NCBI GenBank assembly: GCA_032207245.1
Contig: CM063503.1
Location: 104,824,560-104,888,559, forward strand
From: Pardosa pseudoannulata
Lineage: Eukaryota; Arthropoda; Arachnida; Araneae; Lycosidae
Direction of reading: 5' to 3'
Length of the DNA: 64,000 bases
Positions 38,822-57,210 of the stretch are shown here, piece after piece. Both the position numbers and the translations under genes were made by a program. A model generated the notes under the pieces. That model was not told where the DNA came from and searched no databases. It was given only the letters and a program-made list of their open reading frames with translations. Position 1 is the first letter of the stretch, and each line of letters opens with the position of its first letter.

Positions 38822-41056
38822 AAAAAACCTATGAATGAACATTACATTTTCTTTCTTAATTTAATTAATTATCCATCATAATGTCATAAGAAATTCTAAG
38901 TTGTTTCTATATTATGTCAAATTCAAGTTTATTAGTTTCAGCGTTAGTTATAAATTTACTTTAATGTCTTGCTTGTAAAAATTATGTAGTAGTTAGTGAA
39001 ATTAAAAGGGTTTTATGAAAATTTACAAAGAGTTTATAAAGTGTCAATTTAAAATTTAAATGTACAATTTAAAAAAAAATAGAAATGTATTTTCAAATTA
39101 TTACAGGGTCTGGAATGAACATTAAGAAAGAATACAAAACAAACAGTATGAGATGGTCTGAATTGATACGATTCTTGACTACATTGCATGCAAGAATTAT
39201 TAATTTATAAACTTTAAATTTCGTGATGTAAATATTGTCTTTTTTAATGAATTAAAATAACGCTTAAGGAAATAGTTTAGGAAATTTACATGAAAAGCGA
39301 AGGTGAAGTCAAAAATTATTTCTTTCACTGATGTACTGAAATGAAGTTGACATTTTTCTCTTGTGATGACATAAAATAATTATCTATCAGAGCAAAAATG
39401 CGTTCGTTTTTTTTTCCTATGCATAAAAATAACTAATTATTTTAGATATTTTTGTTAGAATAATAGTTTAGATGTATACATAAAATGATTTTTATTTCTT
39501 AAATTAGTCTTATAAAGGAAAAAGGTAAGAAAATACACTTCTGAAAAATATTAAGTGCCTCCCCTCTACCATGCTTTCACCCCCTATTTCTTTCTGTTAT
39601 ACACCTATACACATCAAGTCATTTATAAATTTAATGTTCATTTTCTTTTAATAGATTGAGAGCCAAACATTTCTGATAACGATATAGATTCTTCTGTGTT
39701 GCCATTTATTTTTCCAATTTATTTCCAATACCATGTTTTTTAATTTGTAAAAGACCCTTCCTTTTTTATTGCTACTTTTAGATAGAGAATGAAATACTGC
39801 TCAAGATAACACCAATTTATTTCAAAATTTTCATACAATACACAAGCATTTTTTAAAATTAAGTTCAAGCAAGTGATTATTCTTTTTACAGCGTGATATC
39901 TTGCCGCCAATTCAGTTTTATAAAAAATTAATCTAAACTATTATATTCCTGTTGCAAAACTATGTTTATTCGTAGGTTGATGCTGTAAACTTTCGGAGTT
40001 ATGAGGAAAAAAAGAGGAATTGCCATGTTAGAAATGAAATATCTATATCTTATTTAATATTCTAGCTGTGTTTCTAAAAAGTCAAGAAAACATAACTCAT
40101 AGTCAGATAGGGGTTAAGCAAAGTGTAAAAACCCTTTTCTGCTATTTATGGTACAATATGATAAAAAATATAGTTATCTTTTCAATTGATTAGGTGGTCG
40201 CCTAAAAGCAAAATTCACAGAATTTTTTCTAGAATGTATGCATTTATGTATTTTTCTTTACAGGTACAATATAAATTAGCAAATATCTAAAAGTTTTTTT
40301 AACTTTAAAAAAAATCAAAGTGGCTAATTTCGTTTTTAAGTGCATATATGCATAAGCTCATTGATAAGCGAGTATGTACGCTCATAAAAATACTTTTTCA
40401 TGTAATAAACCAGTTTTTCGGTAGCTGAATACGGAATTAGTTAGGGAAAAGCTGGAAATTATTTTAATCAATTCAGATTATGTCTATAATGAACATATGA
40501 ATTTTATCGTCCAACAAGGTTAGCATTAACATTTGTTTGCAGATTCACACTTGAAAAAAATGGGGGAGGGGTATGAAAAAGAACAATATCTCAATATCAA
40601 TTAATACCTGCTTTTTAAAGAAAGTTTCACAGTTGTAATAGAATACTAATTATGGACGAAAAGGCTGAATACGGAATTTGGGGAAAGCTAGAAAGGGTTT
40701 TAATTCCTTTAGTTTAGGTCTGTAATGAACATACTAGGTTTCCCCCTCCTGCTAGGTGAGTTTTAGCTGCTGTGTGCATATTTATATCCAAAAACCGTCA
40801 TTTTTCTTTTAAAATAAAACAATAATATTTCAGAAACAACTAACGCTATAAAAAAGTGCCAATGTAAAAATTGTAGAGCTTAAAATTCTGAATAAAATGA
40901 GCATCTACACATACTATATTAAGCTGACAGCCCTATTTTAATGTTTTGCTTTTTGCTGAAAAAGAGCTTCAAGCCGAAACACACCAAAATAACAGAACCT
41001 TCTATTTCTTGTTATATTATATATCATTATAATATATTTATATATATTTATATATA
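38822..41056. other. AT-rich gene-free stretch
   Basis: Nothing supportable. A stretch near 40437-40500 and one near 40665-40735 share short strings (GCTGAATACGGAATT, GGAAAGCT, TCTATAATGAACATA / TCTGTAATGAACATA), suggesting an old ~230 bp spaced duplication. Confidence 0.5.
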
Positions 41057-41078
41057 TTTAAAATTTTGGGATATATTT

Positions 41079-41148
<70 letters not shown>

Positions 41149-41270
41149 CATATTTTGGGATATATTTATATACATATTTCATAGTTTGGGATATATTTAT
41201 ATATATTTCATACTTTGGGATATATTTATATATATTTAACATTTTGGGAAGTATTTATAAGTATTTAATA
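41057..41270 (+). repeat. ~30 bp minisatellite with internal TA expansion
   Basis: Five units carry the core TTTGGGATATATTTATA, beginning near 41061, 41146, 41177, 41206 and 41235 (periods 31, 29 and 29 bp between the last four; the last unit has GGGAAGTATTTATAA). A (TA)n run of about 60 bp (41087-41146) lies within or just after the first unit. Confidence 0.9.
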
Positions 41271-46346
<5,076 letters not shown>

Positions 46347-46360
46347 ATTATAAAATACCA

Positions 46361-47035
46361 TGTAACATCCTGCGGGTTGCAGCCAACCTCCCGTACGGGT
46401 GGCGTAGGCATTGAGCGTGACCCCGGGAACACAAATCGCCCAACATGCGCCTAATCATAACGATTAACTTTATTTAAAATACACAAAGAAAGTTACAAAT
46501 TGCATAAAAAAGAGAAAGAAATTATTAGTTAAAAATAATAATATAAAAAAGGAATAATAATAGCAATAATAAAGTAGAAATAAAAATAACACAAACTACA
46601 TTAGGCTACGAGATCTGGGAATGACCCCAGTTACAAGTCTGTTGGGAATACAGTGAGTAATACTATGAGGGGGGTGCTCTCTCAGGAATCCTGCCCATGC
46701 TCTACGCTCCTATCTGCTCATGTACGGGTTAAAAATGGCAGTTTGCTTAAATAAATTTTAGGACTAAATTTTTCCAGAAAAGAACATTGCTTATGGTAAA
46801 ACATTGATAACATCTTCTTTACAATTACACTGGAGCCAACAGATTTACAATGTCTGATATACAATCAAGGTGTCATTAACCAAATTACAAGGGTAGTTGC
46901 CTTCCTGGCCAAAATCTTGCTGCTCATCTGCACCGCCCACAGACTACCGCGACCCGGTCTTGGTGGACGTGCTTGCATTGACTGGGTGAGCTTGCAATAT
47001 CACTAATAGTGCATTGCCGTACCTTCCTCTCCGCA
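46361..47035 (-). mobile_element. Probable solo LTR or LTR-like insertion
   Basis: The 675 bp block starts TGTAACATCC and ends CTCCGCA, so it has the TG...CA termini of LTRs. It is flanked by a 14-15 bp direct repeat, ATTATAAAATACCA(T), at 46347-46360 and 47036-47049. Read on the minus strand it has a GC-richer left part, an AATAAA polyadenylation-type signal (TTTTAAATAAAGTTAATC, about 46464-46481), and a GC-rich terminal part with a CCCGTACGGG palindrome (46390-46399). That layout suits U3-R-U5 of a minus-oriented LTR. No coding sequence lies between, so a solo LTR is the simplest reading. The long target duplication is unusual for LTR elements, which normally give 4-6 bp, so a non-LTR insertion is an alternative. 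Confidence 0.6.
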
Positions 47036-47258
47036 ATTATAAAATACCATAGAAGCGGAATACCGTCCAGAAGGTTTTTTTAAATCTAATCTTCAGATAA
47101 TCTAATCCCCAAGAGGTACAAACTCACGGCAACCGATCCTCCGAGTGACAACCGATTTCCTGAGCGAGAATAGTCTATCTTTTAATTTCTCATTCAATCC
47201 CTCGAGTCGAGAGGTCGTCGACGTATTTCAGTTATCCTTTTATCTTTTTACTTTACTC

Positions 47259-47499
47259 AAATATCTATGCTTCCTCCCCAGTGATAACATTTTGCAAAAA
47301 CTGTTAAAAATTTTCATACTTTTTCAAAACAGCTTGATAAACCTTCACTCGGAAAGAGTTGTAGTTTTCAGAAAATATTCTTGGGACAATCCTCTAGCAA
47401 ATCCTTGGATACAAACTCGTAAATGACAGTGATTGTAGAATTTAATAAGATCGACACTAAACGAAAACTCATTTGATAGTCTGTTTACAATAGTTCTTT
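47259..47499 (+). repeat. 240 bp spaced duplication, copy 1
   Basis: This segment recurs at 48594-48831 with roughly 85-90% identity by eye. Shared strings include AAATATCTATGCTTC, AACATTTTGCAAA, TTTTTCAAAACAGCTTGA, AAACCTTCACTC, ATATTCTTGGGACAATC, CTAGCAAATCCTTGGATA and GTCTGTTTACAATAGTTCTT. Open frames across it are not conserved between the copies, so it is not evidently a coding exon. Confidence 0.95.
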
Positions 47500-48593
47500 C
47501 ACAAGAGTAACATTTTTTAAGGTTACATCGTTTAAGGTGGATGATTTCCGTCCAGCTCAAAATTACGAGTCGTCGTTTTTACAATCTTCTAAAAATGTGT
47601 TTTGAAATCTGTAGTCTTGTTTTTAGGGTTTTGAATAATTTGGAAACTTTCTGCCACAAGATAAATTTCATGCTTACCATTTTTGTTCTACTGAAAGCTG
47701 TATAATGATTGCTCAAGCGGGGAATACATGTTTATGAAATTAGCTCTCCTTCAATGCTGAAAAATTGGAGATAACTGAGAAAACAATAGAATACAATTTA
47801 ACTTACATCATTTTCCATATACACGCATAGAGTGCTTTTCAACGAACTCGATTCATAATAAAATATGATATAACTTTTAGGATAAATATATATATTTCCA
47901 TGTATGCAATGTTTAGTTTCAGTTGATTATTGCATATATTTCTTAATACATTGCTTTTATGATAATTAAAAGATAAAATAGTTCTGTAGATTCCGAATTT
48001 TGAGAAAACGTCTATCAGTCATGTGCAGCGACGGATTTATTTATTTCTTTTTTCTTTAATAGGGTGTTTACATCTTAATACTAAAGGGAATTGGGTAGTT
48101 GTTCGATAAGTAAGCTTTTAGTTTAATTACGTTAGTTTTTTTGTTTGTAAAAAACATTAACAACTAATTAACTTTAGCGTTAATTAATGACTTTCAATTT
48201 TCGTTTATTGATGGTTTTTTCTTCATATTTTTTCTATTTATTTTAGTTCTGTATTTCCTTTCAACTTGTTACCAACGGAATGCTATTTGATTAAAATATT
48301 TTATGAAACGTATTAATCATAACAATCTTATGCCTTACTTATTCCGTATATTTAAAGATGGTGAGTAAACAAATTTACTCGAGATACTTTTATAGATCTT
48401 TGAATTTAATTAAAATCTAGATTATTTTAAAATTTTATTTTAGTGAATATTATAATATCTGTGTCTGCAGTTTTTCTATTTTTGAGAAAAAAAAACGACA
48501 GCATTTAATCCTAAATGTCTTAAAAAGAGTATTGTAAAAAAAAAACTATTATTGTAAACATTGTATTATTGTTTTGAGGCAAAATATTTGTAG
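47500..48593. other. Spacer between duplication copies, no gene
   Basis: AT-rich, no repeats or coding frames seen. Confidence 0.55.
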
Positions 48594-48831
48594 AAATATC
48601 TATGCTTCATCCCCAGTAATAACATTTTGCAAACACTGTTAATAATTTCATAATTTTTCAAAACAGCTTGAGAAACCTTCACTCAGAAAGAGTTTTAGTC
48701 TTCAGGCAATATTCTTGGGACAATCATCTAGCAAATCCTTGGATAAAAAGGTAAATGACAGTGTTTGTAGAATTTAATAAGACCGACACTTAACGAAAAC
48801 ACATTTGACAGTCTGTTTACAATAGTTCTTT
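48594..48831 (+). repeat. 240 bp spaced duplication, copy 2
   Basis: Second copy of 47259-47499, collinear over its whole length with scattered substitutions and small indels. Confidence 0.95.
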
Positions 48832-49869
48832 TAAAGCTTTTTAGAATATAACAGATTGTAAGCTTCAAACATAAAATATTGAAAAATATTTTGAAAATTT
48901 GAATTGTTTTTTCATTTACAAAAATTCAACTGTAAAATTGTATTTTTTGCTAAATTTACTAAAAAAGGAAAAAAATCCTGTATTATAAAATCTCTCATAA
49001 CTGAAATATATTTAAGACATCTCACATTAACTTGCGTATAAATAGACCGTTGAGCTTGTATTGCACTAAAATAACTTTATTATTTGGAAGTATAGTTGAG
49101 TTAATGCCAATCAAGTCATTGAAAAAAAAATGCACTAAATAATATAAAATTCCTTTTTAAATTAACCTAATTTACACATTTGGTTCAATTTATAGTAATA
49201 TCTTCAAAAATAATTTTTGTTGAAATAGCATAATTATTATAAGACTAATAAATGTGAACCCCTGTTTATTACCTAGGCCCTCCAGTTAGAGGCCTAGAGC
49301 TTAAATCTCTAGGAAATTCGTAATTAACCCATTACTAACTGAAAAAGTCCGACATGTAAATTCTTCATATATTATATTTCGACATGTAAATTATTTAGAA
49401 AACCTTATACTAGTAAGAATTCAATTTATTTCATAGATACTTAAAATATTGTAATTTGTAATCAATAAAAACTGTCGGAAAACTATCAGTAACATGGCAT
49501 TAGTGTCCAAGCTTCTACTTTTGAAAAAATAAAGTCAGAGGCACCGTAAACTATATTCTTTATAAGTGAAATGAAAATCTTTTATTTGAGTAAAAATAAT
49601 AGAAACAAGAACAGTACTGTATTTTAGTTTTTCCCTCTTAAGAACTAGAAAGCGTAGACAAACCGAAATTATATTGTGTCTAGAGTTCTAGACTATCTTA
49701 ATAAGACTGCCTATTATATTTTTAAGACTGGCTATTGTACTGGTCATTATCGTATTAAAGAAATAACATCCATTTTTTTCAAGTTTCTCATGATCATGCA
49801 CCTGTACTATTTGAAAAGTGATCGTTTTTAAAATTATAGTGATTTTATTAGTGGATAATTTAGATCAAA
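48832..49869. other. AT-rich gene-free stretch with tiny repeats
   Basis: Contains a 30 bp period duplication of CGACATGTAAATT (49350 and 49380) and a 24 bp imperfect duplication around AAGACTGCCTATT (about 49703-49746). No gene is seen. Confidence 0.6.
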
Positions 49870-49876
49870 GTATTGG

Positions 49877-50066
49877 TTTGGTTTGTTTGGAGAGCTGTAA
49901 TCTTTTGTTTTGATCACGAAGTCCTGATATTTTATGAGACCGGGACCTATTGGTTAAAGCCGATTCTGAACGGCTACGAACATCCATACCAGCAGAGGGA
50001 TTCGAATCCACGAACACCAGTACCAAAGGGCAGGGCTCTATCATTCGTCCATGGTTTGTCATCATG
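49877..50066 (-). mobile_element. tRNA-derived SINE copy 4
   Basis: Same family: on the plus strand TTTGGTTTGTTTGGAGAGCT, GAGACCGGGACCTATTGG, GCCGATTCTGAACGGCTACG and GGGATTCGAATCCACG are visible. The A-box side is decayed (TCATTCGTCCATGG). A short GTATTGG duplication at 49870-49876 and 50067-50073 is the likely target site. Slightly longer than copy 1 because of extra bases in the 3' half. Confidence 0.85.
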
Positions 50067-50073
50067 GTATTGG

Positions 50074-50905
50074 ATATGTGTTTATAACAGACTTTTTTAA
50101 GTCTGGTAAATTTGTCCGAATTAGAAGATTTCTGATATTTTATCAATCAAATACAGTTGGTGTGGGGCTTAATTATTCATAACCATCTACGGTTTATTAT
50201 TAGTTTTTTAGATTATTTTTTAAACAATTTGTGATAATAGTCTAGTTTTTTAAATTTAATGCTAAAAAAAGGAGATTCATGTGCAATTTTAATCGATTGC
50301 TAAATTAAAATTCTTTTAAGAAAGGAAGGGTATTTTATACTGGGATATGTTTTGAAAAATATTAATGCTACTAATTGTTTTGTGTGGTATATTGTGTTAA
50401 TAACTATCAATTTTGATCTATGACAGTTCCATATTCCTATAAGATTTAGACGGAAAGTATTAAAATAGTTGGCAATTTTTTCGAAAAAGCCAAAAACGAA
50501 ACAGTCACGATGAAAGGAAATGATGCTAAAAAAAGGGCACAAAATTTACAAATTTAATCAAATATTTAATACATTAATTCAGTGTTTTAATAAACTACCA
50601 AATTTTTGACTTTACCAAAAATTTTTTACCAAAAATGACTTTTTTAAGATATTCCTTCATTTACTTCAACAAAAGCGGTTTTAATGCTCCTTGCAGTTTT
50701 CTTAATGGGTTAAACATAAACGAATTCGTTCAGTTAAATAATCTGAAATGAAAAATAAATGTCTTATATATTTAGCGATCTTTAATTGTTGCAAAAACTT
50801 ACAAAGTAGGATAGTTAAAAGCACTATCAAGCATTCTATAGGATTTATTTTAGATCAAATGAAATACTGATTCATTCAGTAAAAAATTGCAGCAACTGTA
50901 AAGAA
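50074..50905. other. AT-rich gene-free stretch
   Basis: Nothing supportable before the large TA array. Confidence 0.55.
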
Positions 50906-51193
<288 letters not shown>

Positions 51194-51195
<2 letters not shown>

Positions 51196-53716
51196 TGATA
51201 AAAATAGATACATAGGATTTTAATCATATTAGTTTTCATATAATGTTTGTTTAGTTTTAATTTGTCTCTTTAAAAATATGTCAGTTTGCTTTAGATACAC
51301 ACCCTTTTCATTTATGATTAAGTAATTTTATCCGAGAAAGTAATTAAGGTCCAATCTTTTAAAAAACAATTCAAATTACAGCGGTGTTTTAAGTCATTTA
51401 CATAAAATTACCATGGATTTAGTAAATTTAAAGAGTAGAACACTTTCTTTGCTAGAAGAGATCTTTAAACTTCAATAATTTGATTCGTAGATTAAGAAAC
51501 AACGTTATGCCTAGGACTTCATGTTATAGCAAATAAAAGATGTAAAAATGCCGGAGGGGACATTTGTGACTACACTAATCCTTTTTTAATTGAAAAGAAC
51601 TCGAAAATATATTGATGGAATATAAATTCGCTTCTGTAATTTTAAACGAGTTCGTGGTTAGCCAATTAGCATCGCTTACTTCGGGCTGATAGATCCATCT
51701 TTATTAAGTTGTCAAAGAAAGTGTTTAATTGACGTTTCTTTACGTAATTACAACTCATTTTGCAACGTCAATCTGAAACTCTTGAAAATTATTTCCACCT
51801 CTTTAATTTGATAACAAATTGTAACGTAAAGTAATTTAAAGTAAATATACATAACGAACATTTTTTTAAATTTGAAGTGTTTATTTGTAATTTATTAATT
51901 TTCTCTTAATCCCAAAAGTCAAGTTTGATTTTGAAATATTGATAACTTGATTCATCTGTTTCACATTGTATTTGTAATTGAAAAATGCTTAGTAGGAACT
52001 CTTTAATAGAATTTTCTTAAATTCCAAATTAAACTTCATCTCGGCAGATTTAATATGTTAACGATAATAACATAATTTCAAAATATACGTAAAATCCATT
52101 TAAGACAAACCTGTTAAAATTTGAGGAGTTAAATTAAATTCTAGGATAAACCACTCTGAAGTGACTTTAAATTATTTTTATATAGGTGAAATAAATATGG
52201 AAATGATTTATATCAGAAAAAAAGGAAGTGTTCTATGCAGACAAAAAAAATATTAAATGGAATTTAGTTTTTAATTAAAATGAAAGTGAAATGCGGCATT
52301 TGGTGTCGTTACAAAAAGGAAGCTCCTTTGAAAGTAATTATTATCAAATAAAGCTTGATTTTGTGAAATGTAAAGGATGTGATGCTATCTGTGTATATAA
52401 AAGATTTCTCAAAAATAACATTTACGTTTAACACGTTTTTATAAATATACCTGCTGTGATCCTTAGACCATGATTGATTACAGGTAATTGGCGATTAACT
52501 CTCAGGAATATATTTTATGATAGATATTTTGGAGTTAGGTTTAGCTGTATGATAAAACCAGATAAAAGTCATGTTTACACCATGTTGGTTAAGAGTTAAT
52601 ACTCAGTTAAATACTATACTATTATATATCAGTTAAAAGGAAATTAGCCTTACAAAACTATAAAGAATCTTTGTTTTATTTGGGACGAATTCTAAAACAA
52701 TGCAAATTATTAACAAACAACTTCCAGAAGTATGTTTAAGAATTTGTAAAATACATGAAAATCTATAATAATACTTTTAAAGTATACATAAAAATATATT
52801 GTGAGTAGTCTTACTTATTGTTCATTAAATCATGCTTTTAAACAATCCGCTTAGGATCTCGAAGAAAAATAAAATGTTTTTAGTAATGATACAGCTCTGG
52901 AAAGTTAAGAAATATTTAATTGAACTTGAAAAATACAGAAAGCAATAACTTGAACCATTAAAGATGGATTTTCACAATGTTTAAACAGGAATGTCTTTCT
53001 AACTATCAAACAAAAACCAATCAGTAATTAATGAATTTAAGCTAATTGTAATAAAATTGTTCTCTTTGTGTAGATTTTCTAAAAATTCATCGTTTATGAA
53101 AGTTTTTCATATCTCATCCTTAAGTAGACTTCTAAATTCTAAAGCTATCAGATTGGAGATTTAGACCACTTTCAAGTACAACTAAGTACAACTAATTTAC
53201 ATACTTAGTATGTTCTATACTAATTTTTTTACTATACTTATGAAGTACATATAAAGTTTTAAACTCAGATAACTAAAAGAATTTTTTTAATGTACTATCT
53301 ATTTTCAACTGCCCCTTGCTTTTGAATTTCAATTTTTTCTGCTTAAATTATCATACTATTACTTTAAAATATAGTTTAAAAAATTATCCTTTTCGGATAT
53401 TTCTTAAAAAAAAAAGTTTAAATTTTAGCAGATTTGTTTCTTTAAAGACACCTTGAAATGGTCTTGTACGCTTTGTGTTGTACAAGCTAGTAAGTTATAT
53501 ATTTTAAAATCCCGAATGTTTTGGAGCAAGTTCTTAATTCTATATAATTTTTGAATAAGGTTGAATATATTCAATATAAATATACTTGGACTCTCATCTA
53601 TTTATCTCATCTTTAATATATTAAAGATTTGAGTTGAAAACTACAAAAATATTTTCCATTTGAATAACTTTAAAATAATTCTTTTCCAATATGGCATAAA
53701 CTAGCAGGTTAAGACT
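51194..53716. other. AT-rich gene-free stretch
   Basis: No gene is supported. A patch at about 51540-51790 is somewhat more complex in sequence but has no open frame or motif that I can name. Confidence 0.55.
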
Positions 53717-53890
53717 TGTTTGGTTTGGAGTGCCACGGTTTACTTCTTTACTACACGATGCTAATGATACCGAGACCTACTACTTAAAATCGATTTCGAA
53801 CGGTTATGATTATCCTTCCAATCACTGGGAATCGTACCCGTAAACTCTACCGAAGAACATCGTGCTACTCATTCGGCTATCTTTCGACTT
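53717..53890 (-). mobile_element. tRNA-derived SINE copy 5
   Basis: Same family, oldest-looking: on the plus strand TTTGGTTTGGAGTGCCACGG, CTACACGATGCTAATGATAC, GAGACCTACTACTTAAAATC and CCATTCGG-like CTCATTCGGCTATC survive. The B-box region is altered (GGGAATCGTACCC). No clear target-site duplication (at most ACTT). Confidence 0.8.
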
Positions 53891-56680
53891 CCTCTAAAGA
53901 AGAGCAGTCTATTGTTCACCAAATAACTGCTTTGAACGTATGATTCGAATAAGAATGATGTTTTGAACTTATCTGCATTATGCATATTGACAAATTATTT
54001 TCGAAATAAAATCTTCTAAAAAATATTACTTTCGATAACAGAAATATGAAATTATTCTTAGAAAATTGCCAAAAAATTTAAAAACCGCTCCGAATTTTAG
54101 AAAAGAGGTGAATGGTTTTTACCATATAAATGTTATTCAATAAAAAAGATGCACTGTAATTATTTCTCATTTATGCACGAAAAGTACAAAAACGTAAAAG
54201 TGTAAAGAAAGAAGATGTTGAACAAATTCGCAATCTACACCAGAGAAATATCTTTTCATTATTCTTAACAATTTCATTTTTATTCCGTAAGGACGTTAAC
54301 TCTCACGCAAGTAATGTAGATGAAGAAAACAATTTCCCTTTTTATCCTGCTCGTTCTTCGTTTAAAATAATTGCTTAATTTTTATTAATTGCAGCTTGTC
54401 AAATATGACGCATAGTTTGTACTATAAAAAGGTCTTTATAGCCATGTTCTTGTAAATTCTAAAGCTGTTCACTCTCATGTTTTTCATCATTTTCTCGTGT
54501 TACACGATGTATTATTTTTTCTAATGGCATGTTCTCCTTTTTTTATTTATTGCACCGCTTCTATAAGATTTTAAAGATGGTGAGAGATTGGTATCATTTC
54601 CCTATTAGTTACATTCTTCATGAAACTGATTATCGAAGTAGAAAAAATCTTAATAAATATTCCAAATATTTATTTATCTTTCCTGAAAATACATTATTTA
54701 TGTTTCTTTTTTGCATTAAATTTAAAGGAAAAGCTGTTTTTAAATATCATTATTATTGTTTGCGAAGTTCTGCATACCAAACGAGTTTAAAGAATTTTTT
54801 TTTACCTTATTAAAGACAAGTAAAGTTTGATGTTATATTTACAATAGGTAAAATATATAAAAATAACTAAAAAATCTAAAAATAGGTTCTAGGCATTTGT
54901 AAGATTTGTTAAGTTCAAAATACATACAAATTAATTAATAGAAATAAAGCGAAAGCACAATGGACAACTGTTTTGTAGCTAAATAAATTGTTTTCTTTGG
55001 TTGTAGAGCAATAAAAATTGTTAAAGTTCTAGTTTTAATTTTAAAAGTTTAAAGTAGAATATTTAATTTTTTCATACAATGCGAACGTAGGCGCCTGGGA
55101 AACCTGAAATAGTACTTTACTAATCAACATATTATACTTTGAGACACACATTTATTGAATAAGTAAGGAAACATAAATGCATTACAAAAGTAACTTGAAA
55201 TAGTTTACCATTTAATGAAATTAACATTTGAAATATTGGACTACATAACTGCATAATCATGCAGAACTGTGAACGTGTGTAGGTTAAAGAGTATATATGA
55301 TTAATACATTTCTAAATGATCAATTGCATTTAATTACTGAATACTAATAAGACCATTTATGACGGAATCCTGCATTAATAACTTTAAAAGTAAAAAAGAA
55401 CAGTTTTTAACATTCGCAAAATAAAATATACTAATCCATACTTTTAAATCTCATTATAATAAGATTTAAAAGCATTTATATGATTTCATATGGAATCGGG
55501 AGTGCATATTAATACACTTAACTTTTAATTAATTTATGAAAAATGTAAGTAGATTAAATTTGAAGTAACATAATTTATGCATTTTTAGATGAAATAGTCG
55601 ATAGATTTTAAAAAGTATGAATTGTAAAAAGTTATTAACTAAAGCGAGTCAAATCGTTTGAACGTCGTCTCATTTTAAGTAATATCACTGATTTATATTT
55701 AATTTGATTTGAATGCATAATTGTATTTTCCTTAATTCAAAAATCACAAGAAATATATTATTGTGAAATAAAACTCTCTTAAAGGTTGAAAATAAATGTA
55801 ATTAAATATTCTTGTGATAGAAAATGCATGTAATAAGAACTGCACTTAATCCTACATAACAAGTTTGTGTTTTTTAAAATTCAATTTTATATTTAGCGAT
55901 GACAGGAAGATTAAGAAAGCATTGCAAATTGAATTCAAGCTCTTTTGAAATAAATAATTGATAAAAATAGTCAGAAAAATTTCATGAATATGAAGCGTAA
56001 TTAAGTGATACCTTAATTCTTGTCAAATGCAATGTTTAATAAATACCTTTTAAACGCTTTGACGTGAGTTGATTTATTTGTGAAACTGAAATTGGCTTAA
56101 ATGAATGTCTTAAAATATTCCAAAGATTACTTTTTTTTGAAAAAATTTAATTTATAGAGCAATATTCTTATGTAATGAAATTATACTTCTCGCAGCATAA
56201 TAGAATGCAATTTATATGACAATATGGTATGATGAATTTTTATTGTAATTTAGAATAATTTAATGACTTTGCTTTGTGGATTAAGTAAATTCACAAAATA
56301 ATCCATTGGACCTCTCTGATTTTACTGGCACATATCTACTAAAACAGCCAGTTTATACCTGCTTATCTACAGGAATTCTCTTTAAAATTTGTTAAAATAC
56401 ATCAGATATTTTAAAAATTAGTAAATACTAAATAAGGGTATTATTTGAAATGTGTCAAAACTTTTTGAATACTTCCGATATATATCAAGTATTCATTAAT
56501 ATTATTGTTGTTAAAACTGTTCAAATAAAACAAAAACCCCAATAGTACTGAATATAACTTATGTCCTACGCTAGTAAAAAATTTAAAATTGACTAAAATA
56601 TATGAAGCATTTATAAAACTAGTCACCAGCAGTTAAGTCAACATACTTCATTATCAAGGAAACAGCAAATAATAACATTC
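53891..56680. other. AT-rich gene-free stretch
   Basis: Nothing supportable. A 94-codon plus frame at 54529-54813 is rich in F, Y, L and K, with no domain. Confidence 0.55.
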
Positions 56681-57210
56681 CTGTGTAACCTGCGAGAACG
56701 CGCGTCGGCGCTAGCATTATAAAACATTCCATACAAAATAACCGAATAAAAATAAACTTTTCCATATTTACAATAGCTAATTAATAGGTCTTCTAGACAA
56801 CAATAACATACACTTCCACAATTTTCTCTGAATATTTTTCTCAGAAAGAGATACTTTCAATTTATTCGGACTCCAGAGATCCAGTGTACTCACGTACACT
56901 TTTGCATTTTTATTAAGTGTTTGCAGTCGGATGAGAGTTGCTGTGAAAAATACATCGTTATTTGATTAAAATAATGAAATATAATGAAATATAAACATGG
57001 GATTTAACTTTTTAACTTGTGTGTCTTATGTTTGGGTATTCGGAATGCTAATAAAAAAGATCTTCAGTTCAAAATACTTTTAAAAATTAATAGATCAAAT
57101 ACTCCGAAATATATTTTAAACAAGACAACAAAAGCAATTTTGTTAATATTTGGATGAGAAAAATTTTAACGGGCCTCAGAGGCAAGGCGAGCGTTCTGGA
57201 GTAACTAATA
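56681..57210. other. Possible decayed insertion with CpG-rich edges
   Basis: The left edge has a CpG-dense string (CCTGCGAGAACGCGCGTCGG, about 56689-56708) directly after TGTGTAA, and the right edge has CGGGCCTCAGAGGCAAGGCG (about 57169-57188). TGTAACCTGCG recalls the TGTAACATCCTGCG start of the LTR-like block at 46361, but no flanking duplication could be found. Treated as a weak candidate only. Confidence 0.2.

Noticed and set aside
47145..47426. 93-codon plus frame overlapping the duplicated segment
   Set aside because: The frame is not kept open in the second copy (48594-48831), and the opposite strand is also open.
53960..54813. Frame at 54529-54813 as a gene
   Set aside because: Composition is F/Y/L/K-rich as expected from AT-rich DNA; no domain, splice context or conservation evidence.
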